64,000 bases of DNA from Arthonia radiata (taxonomy: Eukaryota > Ascomycota > Arthoniomycetes > Arthoniales > Arthoniaceae): contig PSQN01000016.1 of the NCBI GenBank assembly GCA_002989075.1, positions 2,806,336 through 2,870,335 on the forward strand. The letters are read 5' to 3'. Both the position numbers and the translations under genes were made by a program. The notes beneath the pieces were generated by a model. That model was given only the letters and a program-made list of their open reading frames with translations, did not search any database and was not told the DNA's origin. Position 1 is the stretch's first letter; each line of letters begins with the position of its first letter. Positions 31,565-41,869 of the stretch are shown here, one piece after another.

Positions 31565-34500
31565 TTATTGGACGTGACAGCCCCCGTCAGCTCGTATGAC
31601 CACATTATCACCATCAATCTCAATGATCTGATCAGCACCATCATCGTCACCGCCACCCTCCTGGCCCTCACCGCCACCTTCTTGCCCACCCCGCCTCTGT
31701 CGCATTCTAGCCGCCAGTTGAGCAAGCATCCCCCGCGTGATGAACGCATCACGGCCGGCTCCACGTCGGTCGACATCGTTCTCAGAGGTGATCTGTGCAC
31801 GAAGATGCATTCTCCGACGGGACGACAAGCCATTAGGAGCGATAGCTGCCTCTTCGGTCTCTGTATCGCTGTCCTGTGCTGAATTCTCGGGCATAGCTGG
31901 CTCACTCGTTGACAGCAACGGCTCAGCCTCACCTTCGCTGCGTTCGTGTCGTGCTGCTGGCCGTGGCCGTCGAGCACGCCCAAAACGAGTTCGACCACCC
32001 ATGCCGAGCGTCGAGAACCCGGAGTGTCCAGTGTTCTTAAGCCGAGTTCCCTTGCGCGCGTTGTCCCGAGCTTGCTTGTCAGCGCCGAATATCTTGATGG
32101 TGTGGTCTATACCCGACACCGCGAGCATCGGCTCGTACGGATGCCCTTGCACAACGTTCACAACTTCACCATCTCCCTCTAGGATATTCAGTAATTGGCC
32201 AGAAGCGCGATCCCATATGAACAAGTGGCCGCTATCGCTGCCTGACACGACGTACTCGTCGTTCAGCCCATAGAAATTGACATCTTTGACTGTGCGCACG
32301 TTTGCAGCGCCCTCATAGTGGAGTTGAGGGCCGACTCCTGGCACATTGCGGTTACACTTGTGACGCATAGATGTTCGTGCGAATGATGCTCGTATGAGGA
32401 AGTCTCTGGACATCGGATTCTCATGTGCATCGTCATCTTCAGAGTCCGAGCTCGCTGAAAGCGCGTCGTCGTCTTCACTTCCTACGTCGATGTCGTCGTC
32501 ATCGGCCGTGTCTGGAGAGCTTGCTTCGGCTCCTGGAATACCTTTAGTCTGCGGCTCTCGAGCCTCGTCTTCTGTAGTAGCATCGTCTTCGATCGGCATC
32601 ATGAGCTCATCGGTGTCTTCTGTTTCCTCGATGGTCGGTTGATGGCTATGGCCGTTCCCATTGGAGGTTCTAGTACGAGAACTTTGTTCCGTAAGCCTAT
32701 TGTGAATGCGGCGAGCACGATCCTCCTTGGTTCCAGGAAATTCTTGAGGAGCTTCGTTGCCCTTCCGCTTACCCTGAGATAATCCAACCGCAGCGACGGG
32801 TATGTCATCGTCATCTGATTCAACGTTTTCTGTCTGCCGAGAGAGGGTAGCCTCTTCTTGCCGAACACCTCGAGGGGTCTCGCCTAATCCACCAAAAGCT
32901 CGATCTACGAAAGCAAAACTAATGCCTTCGCCAGCATTCATCAGCAAGCCTCTGGCAATCTTAAGGCCCCAGAATCGCACCGCTTGTGCGCGCTCTTGAT
33001 GGTGTGTTCCTTCGTGTACGTTTCTGTGTTCGGAGTCGGCGCTGCCCGGTACTACAGCTTGAGACAAGTCCGTGAATGGGATCTTGATCGCACGTGCAAA
33101 GGTAAGAACAGCGGCTTTCTCGGACGGAAAAGCGATTCGATTCTCGTCGATTTCAAACCTTGAGGCGTCAACATTGGGGATCGGACGGTCACTAGCGAGT
33201 CGGAGCAGGTACGGTATCAGAGCGTCATCAATGTCGTCAATTGAAGGGTCAGGCGGGAGAGGCCTCCTATTACGCTTGCCGGAGAAGTTGTCAGCAAGAG
33301 CTCCAGGACCCGATTCCAGCCACAGGCAGATCGCTTTGATGAAGTCGTAGCAGAACTGTTCAGACGGATCTTGTATTTCTCGCTCCAACGAAGACGACTG
33401 TACAACATAAACTTTGTCCAGGCTTGTTGGCGATGTGGTGTACCAAGTCCTTTGAGCTGATCCACCAAGTAGGCGAGAGACGGTACCACAGGCTTGCACA
33501 AACCGCCTAGAGCGGTCTCGATGACTGCGAAGGGTGTTTTGGAACGTGACATCACCGTCTTCCGGATCAACTGGGTATCGCCAGGTGCGCATGATCTTGT
33601 CTATGTCTTCAAGTACGGAGAGCGTGTTTCGTAATGCAGGGTCGAACGATGTGGCATAACCCGTAGGATCCTCCGCATCTTCAGAGGTTCTATCGTTCAG
33701 TGTAAAGATAGTCTTACGGATGTCGACAAGTACTTTTGCGATCGCGACTGAAGCCGGGGCGTCTAGACCGTTGGCTTCATCTGCTCCATCGTCGCTTTCA
33801 TGGGCAATGGGAACATGCTCAGTCTGGCCATTTTCATACCGGACCCTCAAAGCCATCGATGCGTCAGGTGTATGGACTGCTTCTGCTTCGGAGGTCTTCG
33901 GCTTTGAATCGCCTCTCGAGCGTCCCTCTAAGGAAGCTGAAGAGCCCGCTACGTCCCGCTTTCTCTTCCTATTGCGGGATGCTTGTACTCTGTCTCGCCT
34001 GCGGCGTCTTCTGGCACCAGTTTCCTCAATATCTTCTGCGGCATCCGGGTCACGCAGAAGGTCAAAATTGTAGATCCAATCGCCAGACCAACTTGCTATC
34101 ATTTCATTTGGATTTGCATCGCTGATCTTGCAAGCTGTGATGTGGCCTGTCTCACCACGTTTCATCTTCCGCTGACCTTTGGGTGCAAACTTCTTGACGC
34201 ATTTTGTCGCAGCTGATACGAGGTCGTCGTCATGACCGCCACCGGATTGAGCGTTAGCTGACTTACCTTGCTCTTCTAGGATATCTCTTCCAAGCATACG
34301 CCGATCATGAAGGAAGCAATGAAGATGAGTACCTCCTAATGCAATGTAATGAGGTTGACTTGGGGAGCATGAAATGGTGTTCAGGTCTAAGTTATAGCGC
34401 TTGTATGAGATCAATGGCGGCGGAACATCACCAACCACATCATCGTTATCCATAGATCCCATAAATGTGCGAGCTCCACGAGCGCGTGGATAAGCGGAGG

Positions 34501-35098
34501 ATGGCTGACGGATGTCCCATTGCCGTACCTCTCCGTCTTCTGAGCAGCTCAAAAACAGGAAAGGCGACGATTCAGTAACAATCCGCTTTACCCTGTCACT
34601 GTGAGATCTGAATACTCTTGCGTTGGTATCTGCTTCACTGAGGTATCTTATCCCATGGCTCAAAAAGCCTTCAGTCTCGTCCGCAGAGGCGGTAGTGTTC
34701 GATGTTGCAGCGCGGTCAATGTCAAATACACGGATTTGGTAGTCACCAGCGCAAGTAACGACGGTTCGATCGTTCGAGTGTGGCATGAACTTGACGGAGA
34801 AAATGTTCGCGGAGTGTCCGGTCAAAACGGTCGTCGTGAGGGCGAACGGGTTGTCTGTACTATCGGGCTGATAGGCGTGTATGTTGAGGTGAGTATCATC
34901 GCTCCCGGAAGCGAGCAGTCGGCCTGACTTAGACCAAGACAAGGCGTTTACGCAGCCACTATGCCCGTCAAGCTCATTCACAATATCCAAGTCTTTCACC
35001 CATTTTCTGTCTCCGTAGAGACCCTTCGGTTTTGTGTAGAGATCATGCCGCCCAATCTCACGGCGTAGCAGGCGATCGGATAGGAGTGTGCCAGGCAT
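31565..35098 (-). CDS. WD40 protein of the DCAF6/IQWD1 type
   Basis: One long exon of 1177 residues. An N-terminal WD40 block (about 40-270) opens with LDGHSGCVNALSWSKSGRLL, LTGHSANIFSVKFMP and VFRSHSDRVKRIV. It closes with a repeat ending EDGEVRQWDIRQPS, followed by LNTISCSPSQPHYIALGG. A long disordered, acidic middle contains basic KRKR clusters. Two further WD repeats near the C-terminus (NDEYVVSGSDSGHLFIWDR; GHPYEPMLAVSGIDHTIKIF) complete a propeller split by an insertion. The end is Arg- and Asp/Gly-rich. This split arrangement is that of DCAF6/DCAF8-like proteins, substrate receptors of Cul4-DDB1 ubiquitin ligases. Role and partners are inferred from family; the domain assignment is seen directly. 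Confidence 0.82.
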   Translation of the reverse strand: MPGTLLSDRLLRREIGRHDLYTKPKGLYGDRKWVKDLDIVNELDGHSGCVNALSWSKSGRLLASGSDDTHLNIHAYQPDSTDNPFALTTTVLTGHSANIFSVKFMPHSNDRTVVTCAGDYQIRVFDIDRAATSNTTASADETEGFLSHGIRYLSEADTNARVFRSHSDRVKRIVTESSPFLFLSCSEDGEVRQWDIRQPSSAYPRARGARTFMGSMDNDDVVGDVPPPLISYKRYNLDLNTISCSPSQPHYIALGGTHLHCFLHDRRMLGRDILEEQGKSANAQSGGGHDDDLVSAATKCVKKFAPKGQRKMKRGETGHITACKISDANPNEMIASWSGDWIYNFDLLRDPDAAEDIEETGARRRRRRDRVQASRNRKRKRDVAGSSASLEGRSRGDSKPKTSEAEAVHTPDASMALRVRYENGQTEHVPIAHESDDGADEANGLDAPASVAIAKVLVDIRKTIFTLNDRTSEDAEDPTGYATSFDPALRNTLSVLEDIDKIMRTWRYPVDPEDGDVTFQNTLRSHRDRSRRFVQACGTVSRLLGGSAQRTWYTTSPTSLDKVYVVQSSSLEREIQDPSEQFCYDFIKAICLWLESGPGALADNFSGKRNRRPLPPDPSIDDIDDALIPYLLRLASDRPIPNVDASRFEIDENRIAFPSEKAAVLTFARAIKIPFTDLSQAVVPGSADSEHRNVHEGTHHQERAQAVRFWGLKIARGLLMNAGEGISFAFVDRAFGGLGETPRGVRQEEATLSRQTENVESDDDDIPVAAVGLSQGKRKGNEAPQEFPGTKEDRARRIHNRLTEQSSRTRTSNGNGHSHQPTIEETEDTDELMMPIEDDATTEDEAREPQTKGIPGAEASSPDTADDDDIDVGSEDDDALSASSDSEDDDAHENPMSRDFLIRASFARTSMRHKCNRNVPGVGPQLHYEGAANVRTVKDVNFYGLNDEYVVSGSDSGHLFIWDRASGQLLNILEGDGEVVNVVQGHPYEPMLAVSGIDHTIKIFGADKQARDNARKGTRLKNTGHSGFSTLGMGGRTRFGRARRPRPAARHERSEGEAEPLLSTSEPAMPENSAQDSDTETEEAAIAPNGLSSRRRMHLRAQITSENDVDRRGAGRDAFITRGMLAQLAARMRQRRGGQEGGGEGQEGGGDDDGADQIIEIDGDNVVIRADGGCHVQ

Positions 35099-36177
35099 GC
35101 TGTACCGCTGCCGCGTGAGGCGGGAGTTGTAGGGCTACGGGAAGTGTACGTTGAGCTGTTAAGCTCGCGGCGAGGCTAATAAGCGAACGTTCATGATGTT
35201 CGAGCTGGGCCGAGTTGAGTTGATTGTGTCTCGAAAAAGAGAAAGTGATGCTGAAGCGAGGCGATTATGTTCATGTGATCTACGCCTGATTCTTTTTCAA
35301 TGCGATGTCTCACGGTGAGAGATTAGTAGGTGAATAGATAAAGTTCAAGATCAAGTTCGAATCGAGGGTATTATGTCACAGCAGGTAAGCTAAAAGCGGC
35401 CGGACTTTAGATACAATCACCCGAGCGGCGCTCAGTTGCCAGTAGCACGTGAATCTCCACAATTACGTTGCTCTTCAGGAACCATTGCACTCGAATGATG
35501 ATCGTTTGCTAACATGCCAGAATGATGACTACGCATTCATGCTCAAGCAAAGCCGCGAAACCACACGTGCTTTCCTGCGCCCTCAACGCCTCGCTTCGTG
35601 AAATAGGTTCGCATCGCTGCGATGTGTATACTGACTTTGGTGCTTGCTGTTGAGAGAATTCTGCGTTGGTTTAGCCGCCTTCCTGCGACTCTTCCAAGCG
35701 TAATGACCATCTTCGAGTATGTACCATGATTAGTAGTAGCAGACAAGCTGGTTGGCCCAGGTAGACCTCAGAGACGGAAGGCTGTCGCAGGTAATCGTCG
35801 ACTTGAGAATGCTGTGATGATTTGAGCTGTCCCCGGATTCAGCAATCGAACATACACTGTACTTCGACGGTTTTCCGGTGGTCGAGAGGGCCAGTAGTGC
35901 CGCCGCAGGGTTTAAAGAGCCGGGATTTGAGCGCTGCCTCAACCTTATATCGCTTTACAAGCGCTCGCTTGCCCAATGATTGCCACTTCGCGAAATGCGA
36001 TCGTACCACGTCACAACGCACGCAATCGCCATCGGGGCATAACGTTGCAAATAGATCACTATTTTCTGCAGTTGTTTCATTCTGTCCGTCAAGGCCAACG
36101 ACCTGGCTGCTGGATCCAGACGGACGATGCAGCGCGTTTTTGGACGTATTCGCGGCTTGTGTTCGTCCCGGCCCATT
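35099..36177. other. Intergenic, no gene seen
   Basis: About 1.08 kb between the start of the WD40 gene and the end of pho85, both on the minus strand. It must hold the WD40 gene's promoter. No coding frame or repeat is convincing. Confidence 0.4.
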
Positions 36178-37308
36178 CTAAGAGGCATATGACGCATATT
36201 GTGGCGGCGCTGTGTTCATGGGCTGGCTTGAGGCAGCTGCAAATCTCCTTAGTAATTCGTTTTCCTTCAACTTAGAAGCACATACCTTGTGGGAGATAGC
36301 TCTGGCTGCCTGAAGCTGGAACTTGCTGACTTAATCCTGAATACTGCCTCTGCGGCGTCGCCTGGTGCTGATGGAGATCTGCAAACCACTGATGCTGCAG
36401 AGCCGCTGAAGCGCTGATACGGTTGTCCGGACGGAGCTGCAGCATAGAATTGAGCAGGGTCAAGCCAACGTGGTCAATGACCGGAAGGAATATTCTCATA
36501 TCCTGCACGGCGTACTGCTGAAAGTTGGGCTTGTACTCTGGAAACGTAGAGATGCCTGGCCAGGTCCGCTCCGACGGAGTGCCCATCAATCTGAAGATTT
36601 TCTGTAGTTGGTCTTCATTCGTGGTGCCAGGGAACAGGGGACGGCCAGTGAACATTTCAGCCATTATACAGCCCGCTGACCAGATATCAATGCTGGTATT
36701 GTACTGTCGACTTCCAAGCAGGACGTCTGGCGCGCGATACCAGAGAGTGACGACCTCGTTCGAGAAGGTATTAACTGGGATCCCGAACGCGCGGGCGAGG
36801 CCAAAGTCAGCCAACTTGAGCTGCCCCTGATTGTTAATAAGCAAATTCTGGGGCTTGAGATCGCGGTGAAGGACACGGTTCTCATGGCAAAAGGCAATGC
36901 CCTTGAGCAGCTGATACATGAAAGACTTGATCACCGGCGGCTTGAGCTTGCAGTGATCGCCGTGCGTGTCCATGTATTTCTTGAGATCTTTGTCCATGAA
37001 CTCGAACACCAGCATCAACTTGTTCTCGGTATGAATCACATCGTGCAAGGAGACGATATTCTCGTGCTTCAACTCTTTCATAAGGGAGATCTCGCGGATC
37101 GCAGTCGACGGTGTGCCTTCTTCTGAGTCCAGATGTATCTCCTTGAGTGCGACATATTCGCCGGTCTGTCGGTTGCGACCTTTGAACACCTTGAAGAAGA
37201 TCAGCACGGCACAGTATTGCGGGGCAAACTCGAGAGACTCACAGTGGCGTAGGTGCCTTCGCCCAGCTTCTCCAGCTGCTGGAAAGAATTAGGATGTCTC
37301 TTGTCCAT
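36178..37308 (-). CDS. pho85: Cyclin-dependent kinase Pho85/PhoA
   Basis: Three exons on the minus strand: 37243-37308, 36286-37189 and 36178-36236, with introns of 53 and 49 nt, give 342 residues. The start [20 protein letters not shown] is the usual one for fungal PhoA kinases. Kinase landmarks: the glycine loop [11 protein letters not shown] spanning the first splice, VALKEIHLD, the cyclin-binding helix [35 protein letters not shown], then [11 protein letters not shown] in the activation segment. All catalytic residues are present. The product phosphorylates targets in phosphate, carbon and cell-cycle control together with Pcl-type cyclins. The last exon replaces a short retained-intron ending (GMCF) with a Ser/Pro/Tyr-rich tail ending QYASYAS. 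Upstream, the gene is divergent from the DUF1989 gene. Confidence 0.95.
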
Positions 37309-38068
37309 CTTTGAGACGCTGCGTCCACCACCCAAGCTCTTGATACTAATTGAAGAATCGGTCCGCCCAGCGATGGAAAGAGTCCCCACTTCAGTTGGAC
37401 GGAGCGTGGGGTCTGGCGGTGGGCGCCGAGTAAAGCGTGGGTCCCAGAGTACGGATGAGGCGGTTGTTGGACGTGTTGCGCTTGAGGGCAGATTGGTCAA
37501 CGAAGCTGATCTTCCAACGCCAGGAGTGCGGTCAGGAATTGGAGGCGCCGTTTCGAGGGATTTGTAGAGGTAATGATTATGACAGGTATCTAGTGACAGC
37601 GCAAGTAGTGCTGCAGGTACTTATGATGGATGAAGAGCAGTTAGCAGAAGACTTATGCGCGCTGAAACGATGTATCATGCAGTGAGCTATTCTTGCAGCG
37701 GGTTTGGCATGTTTCGACGAAGCAATCAGCAATTGGACCCGAGCAACTCTAGACCCGCGCGGCTGCCCAAACGGGTGAGGGGCGGCTATTACACCTGATC
37801 TATCCGTCCAATGACTTTCGCGCTGATGGTACTCATTATTCGAGATTGGATTAGGATTGGAAATGGAACTGTGAAGCAACAGTGGCATGATCCAAGTCTG
37901 GATACGGGAGAATGTCAGCGATGTTGGTGAACTCCTAGAAAGCGCTAAACATTCGGTACCTCGGACCGAAGTATAAAAGTTGTTCTGTTGTAAACAACGA
38001 TTTGATCATTCGAGATGTCGTCTCTTCTGCTTCTACGCCTTTATAATTCATTCTGAACATAAAGCCTC
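37309..38068. other. Divergent intergenic region between pho85 and the DUF1989 gene
   Basis: About 760 bp shared by two head-to-head genes. A TATA-type box is seen near the DUF1989 side. No gene is supported inside. Confidence 0.45.
37972..37979 (+). promoter_or_regulatory. TATA box of the DUF1989 gene
   Basis: TATAAAAG, 90 bp upstream of the start codon at 38069. Spacing and sequence fit a fungal TATA element. A regulated rather than constitutive promoter is plausible, but that is inference. Confidence 0.5.
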
Positions 38069-38841
38069 ATGTCTTTGAATCTGATCCCCGCCCGATCAGG
38101 CGTAGCAGCCTTTCTCAACGCATCACAAAGGATACGGATTATAAACACCCACGGGCAGCAAGTCGTAGATACTTGGGCTTTCGTGGCGCCTTCGGACAGG
38201 AGCAGCCGTCCCCATTCAAATGATAAGACAGCCATGCCAGTCGAATACATGAGCATGTCGCACTCGCGAACAGCCATAAACAGTCTCCGGCCGTACGTCG
38301 GCTCCACTCTTGTCAGTAATCGACGAAAACCTGTCTTGAGGTTTATGAAAGACACAAGTCCCGGAATGCATGACACTGTAAGCTGCCGTCTCATCATGCT
38401 CCAAGTCAGCAGCTATGCCTTGCATGTACATTGACTTTATTACAGACAATCGCAGCTTGCGATTTGTACCGTTACTACGGCCTCATCCCAGAGCTAGAGC
38501 AGCAGAGCGGGTACCATGAAAATTGCTCGGATAACTTGCACATAGCCATGCAGCAGGCCTTGGCTTTTGCCACCAACGATATCGATGGTTTGAACGTGTC
38601 GAAGATCGTAGCTGGACTGAAGGGGCATACACCCGATCCTCTAAATCTGTTCATGAACATCCCCTTCCGGGATGATAAGGTTGGCAAGATCGGTTGGCAG
38701 CCACCTCAGTCTAAGCCGGGCGACTACGTCGAGCTTGAGGCGCAGCGCGACCTCATCGTAGCTATGAGCGCTTGTCCACAGGATGTCGTGAACATCAACG
38801 GGAAGCAGCCGACTGAAGCCCATTACGAGATATTGGATTGA
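38069..38841 (+). CDS. DUF1989 (urea carboxylase-associated family) protein
   Basis: Two exons, 38069-38377 and 38446-38841, joined in phase 0 across a 68-nt intron (GTAAGC ... TTACAG), give 234 residues. The pattern IINTHGQQVVDTWAFVAP near the start, RPYVGSTLVSNRRKPVL in the middle, YHENCSDNL and NLFMNIPF further on, and CPQDVVNINGKQPTEAHYEI at the end are those of the DUF1989 family. Members sit beside urea carboxylase in bacteria and occur as stand-alone proteins in fungi. A role in urea/amide nitrogen use is inferred, and the reaction is unknown. The stop is followed at once by a second, diverged copy of the last 84 bp. The gene ends tail to tail with rrp8. Confidence 0.85.
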
Positions 38842-38943
38842 CTCTTCTCAACGCAGCTCGTAGCTGTGAGCGCTTGCCCGCAGGACGTCGTGAACATCAA
38901 TGGGAAGCAGCCGACGGAAGCGCATTACGAGACATTGGACTGA
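38758..38943 (+). repeat. Tandem duplication of the last 84 bp of the DUF1989 coding region
   Basis: Copies at 38758-38841 (in the gene) and 38860-38943 (after the stop) differ at 9 of 84 positions and both end in TGA. Seven of the nine differences are at third codon positions and silent; the other two change Met to Val and Ile to Thr. The second copy is preceded by CTCTTCTCAACGCAG, which looks like a 3' splice site, so it could be an alternative last exon. It could also be a piece copied from a paralogue. Confidence 0.85.
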
Positions 38944-38951
38944 CCCGCCTC

Positions 38952-40487
38952 TCACCGCAGCTTGTATAGGCATGGTTGCAAGACGGCAGTCTCATCCACA
39001 CCATTATCTTCACCTTCTCGCAGCATCTCCCGCCAATTCTTCTTCTTGGATCCTTCCCCAGCATGCTTACCCTTTACTGGCGGTCGATTCTTGACGAACT
39101 TCATTCGAACGAACATCTTGTTGCTGAGATCGATAGCGTTCTCATCTGCAAGACCAAATCCACGCTTCTCGAGCACGGTTACGAAACCCGAGACATCTGT
39201 GGTCTCGACAACCTCAGCAGACCCATCCATCTCAGCAATCGTTCGTTGAGCCTCCTCCTGCTCGGCTTGCTGCTTCTGCTTCTTCACGTCCTCCTTGTTT
39301 GGCTTGCGTCTCTTGCCGACGCTGTGATCCGGTGGCTTGCGTTGCTTCCGCGAGAACCGGCTCTTGATCTCTGCGATCCATAGTTCACCCTTCCAATGTA
39401 GCACGCGCCACGCTTCCTCGACAAAGTCGATCCAATTGGTTCCCATCAGCGCCAGGCAAAACACGGCCACGTTGACCGAGTCGCCAGTCACCGGCAGATT
39501 AGCAATGTCTGCTTTGATTACAAACGGCTCGGTCGATTGGAGATCGTAGCTGTCCACCTCGACACGCGATTTCTTGGACACTACCTTAACCTTTTTGGCC
39601 AGTGAGGCATCGCCACATCCCAGATCCGCCACGCGACAGGTTCCTGAGGTTCGAGGCAATGGTCTGATTTCACCTTCCTTGCCATTTGATCTTGCACGCC
39701 GCTGCAACTCCGTATGAAAGCTGTCGACAGGGTTTTCCGGCCATGAAGAGACCTGTTGACGGAAGCCGGCGTGATACTCATTGAAGAAGTTTGGATTTTG
39801 GCTGAAGAGTTGGAGCGAGTCTTTTGATGGCTTCGTGTAGAGAGACTCGTTGAGATAGCGGAAACGAGAGCCCATGAGCTTAACACGCATGGCAGACTGA
39901 AGAGGTGTGAGCTTCATAATTGAAGCAGGCGAAGCTGATATGCCTCGATCAGAGTTCTCGTCACCAATTGGCGACTGCTCCACAACTGAAGCCTGATCTT
40001 GATCTGCCCCAAGGCCGTTCGCGAGCTTTGCTCTCTCCCTTTTGCCCTTCTTTGTTTTCTTGCGCTTCTCACTAACCACGTCGCAGCCTACTAGATTATC
40101 TTCGTGCTGCGCTGGCTGCTCAGTGATTTCGGCAGTTTTAGATTCCTCATCCATTCTAACCCTTTTACCGAGCTTTTGTGCATTCGCGCCACGACCAGGG
40201 ATTTTCGAGACCGCATCTAGCTTTCTCTTTTTTGATGATGGCTTCCGTTCAGGTTTCGAGCTCTCACCTTCAGCTTTGCGTTTCCTTGTCTCGGAAACAT
40301 GATCACCTGCACTCTGCCCAAGTTCGTGTTTCGAAGCTTTCGCATCCTCACGCCGCTCGTCACGCTTCTTTTTCTCTTTCTCCTTTTTCTTCTGATTCTT
40401 CGGCTTCTCAGTCTGCGTTTTCAATTTGTCTGACGACACGTTCCAACCTGTTACAGCAAACATGTTGGCGTGGTTCTCTGTACTCAC
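38952..40487 (-). CDS. rrp8: Rrp8, 25S rRNA adenine-N1 methyltransferase
   Basis: One exon, up to 511 residues. The ATG at 40463 (MFAVTGWNVSSDKL) is the natural start and gives 503 residues. The N-terminal half is highly basic and disordered (KKEKEKKKRDERRE, KPSSKKRKLD), as in nucleolar proteins. The methyltransferase follows from about residue 200: SRFRYLNESLYT, FHTELQRRARS, SAM-binding VADLGCGDASLAKK, acidic motif VEVDSYDL, then ADIANLPVTGDSVNVAVFCL and LWIAEIKSRF, with FVTVLEKRGFGL near the end. Rrp8 methylates N1 of a single adenine in large-subunit rRNA in the nucleolus. The stop lies 8 bp from the duplicated tail of the convergent DUF1989 gene. Confidence 0.92.
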   Translation of the reverse strand: MSTENHANMFAVTGWNVSSDKLKTQTEKPKNQKKKEKEKKKRDERREDAKASKHELGQSAGDHVSETRKRKAEGESSKPERKPSSKKRKLDAVSKIPGRGANAQKLGKRVRMDEESKTAEITEQPAQHEDNLVGCDVVSEKRKKTKKGKRERAKLANGLGADQDQASVVEQSPIGDENSDRGISASPASIMKLTPLQSAMRVKLMGSRFRYLNESLYTKPSKDSLQLFSQNPNFFNEYHAGFRQQVSSWPENPVDSFHTELQRRARSNGKEGEIRPLPRTSGTCRVADLGCGDASLAKKVKVVSKKSRVEVDSYDLQSTEPFVIKADIANLPVTGDSVNVAVFCLALMGTNWIDFVEEAWRVLHWKGELWIAEIKSRFSRKQRKPPDHSVGKRRKPNKEDVKKQKQQAEQEEAQRTIAEMDGSAEVVETTDVSGFVTVLEKRGFGLADENAIDLSNKMFVRMKFVKNRPPVKGKHAGEGSKKKNWREMLREGEDNGVDETAVLQPCLYKLR

Positions 40488-41099
40488 TTGATCGCGGGGT
40501 ATTGAGTTCCGACTTTGCGTATGGAAAAGTGTTAAACAGATCTCCCATCTTGATATTCTAAAGGCTTACCTAATGCGCACGGTCCACGAGCTTAATGTCC
40601 CAATGCCGAACCCTCAAAGTCAAATTGTAGCCCCAGCGTCATCAGGGAGCTGTCATCTGGTCTGCTTCACGCGTCTTCCCACAATCAACGTGAAACTCAT
40701 TCCAAGCAATTACACCCATCATCAACAGCTCCGGTATCATTGAGACCTCCAGTCACCTGACGAGACGCTGTTCCCCATCCTCTGTCGAACTAAGACGTCC
40801 AGCACACCCAGCAATCGCCGTTCTCGAGTCCACTCACTCCGCCTCTAGACGCGACCGAGTAGCTTCCTCACGCGCAGCTAGTCTCGGTCTACCTCATCAC
40901 CGAAATCACAACCCGTTGGAACACCTCAATCGCCATACGCGCACGCCACATACACTACGCGAGCAGCCTTCGATCATAGAAGCTTCGCCCACGTCTACAT
41001 ACGACAAGCTTCCCACTCGGCCTCAAGAATAACACTCACACCAACACACGCTTCTTCCCCGACAACACCCACCCACCCACAGCTCCAACACCCACCACA
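40488..41099. other. Divergent promoter region of rrp8 and the SAP30-like gene
   Basis: About 610 bp between two head-to-head genes. The 100 bp before the SAP30-like start are C/A-rich (runs of CCACCCACCCAC), a common 5'-UTR composition in these fungi. No gene is seen inside. Confidence 0.45.
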
Positions 41100-41654
41100 A
41101 TGGCACCCCCTCTCACAACGCACACCTCCACCACCAAACCCCAAAAACGCAAACATCCCGCCCCCCGCCACAACCCGCCCACCTCCCACCCCACCGCCTC
41201 AATCCCCTGGCACACCCTCCCCACATCCGTCCTCCACACCTACCGGCACGCCTACGGCCTCGACATCCCGCCGTGCTACCACTCCGCGCACAACGCCGCC
41301 GTCCTCACATCCTCTACAATCGCGGCGAGGAGTCCCACAATGCTTAAAGCGAGAGCGGTCTACGGGAGCGCGTTGGCGGGTTCACGAGGTACGAATGGTG
41401 GAGGGCAGAAGAGTGGGCAGAATGGATCGCAGAATGGTGGAATACAGGGTGGAGAGGGGAAGACGGGACAGAATGGGAAGGGTAAGGGTAAGAAGAGGGA
41501 TGGAAAGGTGACGAAGCGGGAATTGGCGACTGCGGTGCGACGGCATTTCAATGGGCAGGCTGTGAGTGAGATGGAGGTGATGGCGGAGGTGGGGTATAAA
41601 GTGCGGGAGGGACGGGGGTTTCGGGGGGCGCCGAGAAGGAGGGGGCAGGTGTAG
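41100..41654 (+). CDS. SAP30-like Sin3-binding protein of a histone deacetylase complex
   Basis: One exon, 184 residues. The conserved parts are LPTSVLHTYRHAYGLDIP and RSPTMLKARAVYG. After a Gly/Gln/Asn-rich linker come KVTKRELATAVRRHFN and EMEVMAEVGYKVREG. This two-part helix pattern is that of the Sin3-binding region of SAP30 in filamentous fungi, where a low-complexity insert separates the halves. The protein would tether or stabilise the Sin3-Rpd3 deacetylase complex in the nucleus. The N-terminus is Thr/Pro/His-rich and probably disordered. Upstream exons cannot be excluded, but the start lies in a typical CCACCACAATGG context. Moderately sure of the family, less of the complex. Confidence 0.72.
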   Translation: MAPPLTTHTSTTKPQKRKHPAPRHNPPTSHPTASIPWHTLPTSVLHTYRHAYGLDIPPCYHSAHNAAVLTSSTIAARSPTMLKARAVYGSALAGSRGTNGGGQKSGQNGSQNGGIQGGEGKTGQNGKGKGKKRDGKVTKRELATAVRRHFNGQAVSEMEVMAEVGYKVREGRGFRGAPRRRGQV

Positions 41655-41869
41655 GTGGGTGTGATGTGCATTGATGGGGTGATTTGGGGTTCGAGATTGG
41701 CGGTAAGCACTTCGATTCGCGGGAATGTTGTGGGGTTTGGAGGTTGGCCAAACAGTGCCATTGGCGCGCGTCAAAGAGCCAGGTGGAGGTGCAAATGGAT
41801 ACCCTCATCACGCTCATCTTTCATATCACATATCTCGTTACATACTCCTCCCTTCTTGCTGCCTTTGGA

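Noticed and set aside
35350-35365. GTTCGAATC, a possible tRNA B box
   Set aside because: No A box, cloverleaf or acceptor stem can be formed around it.
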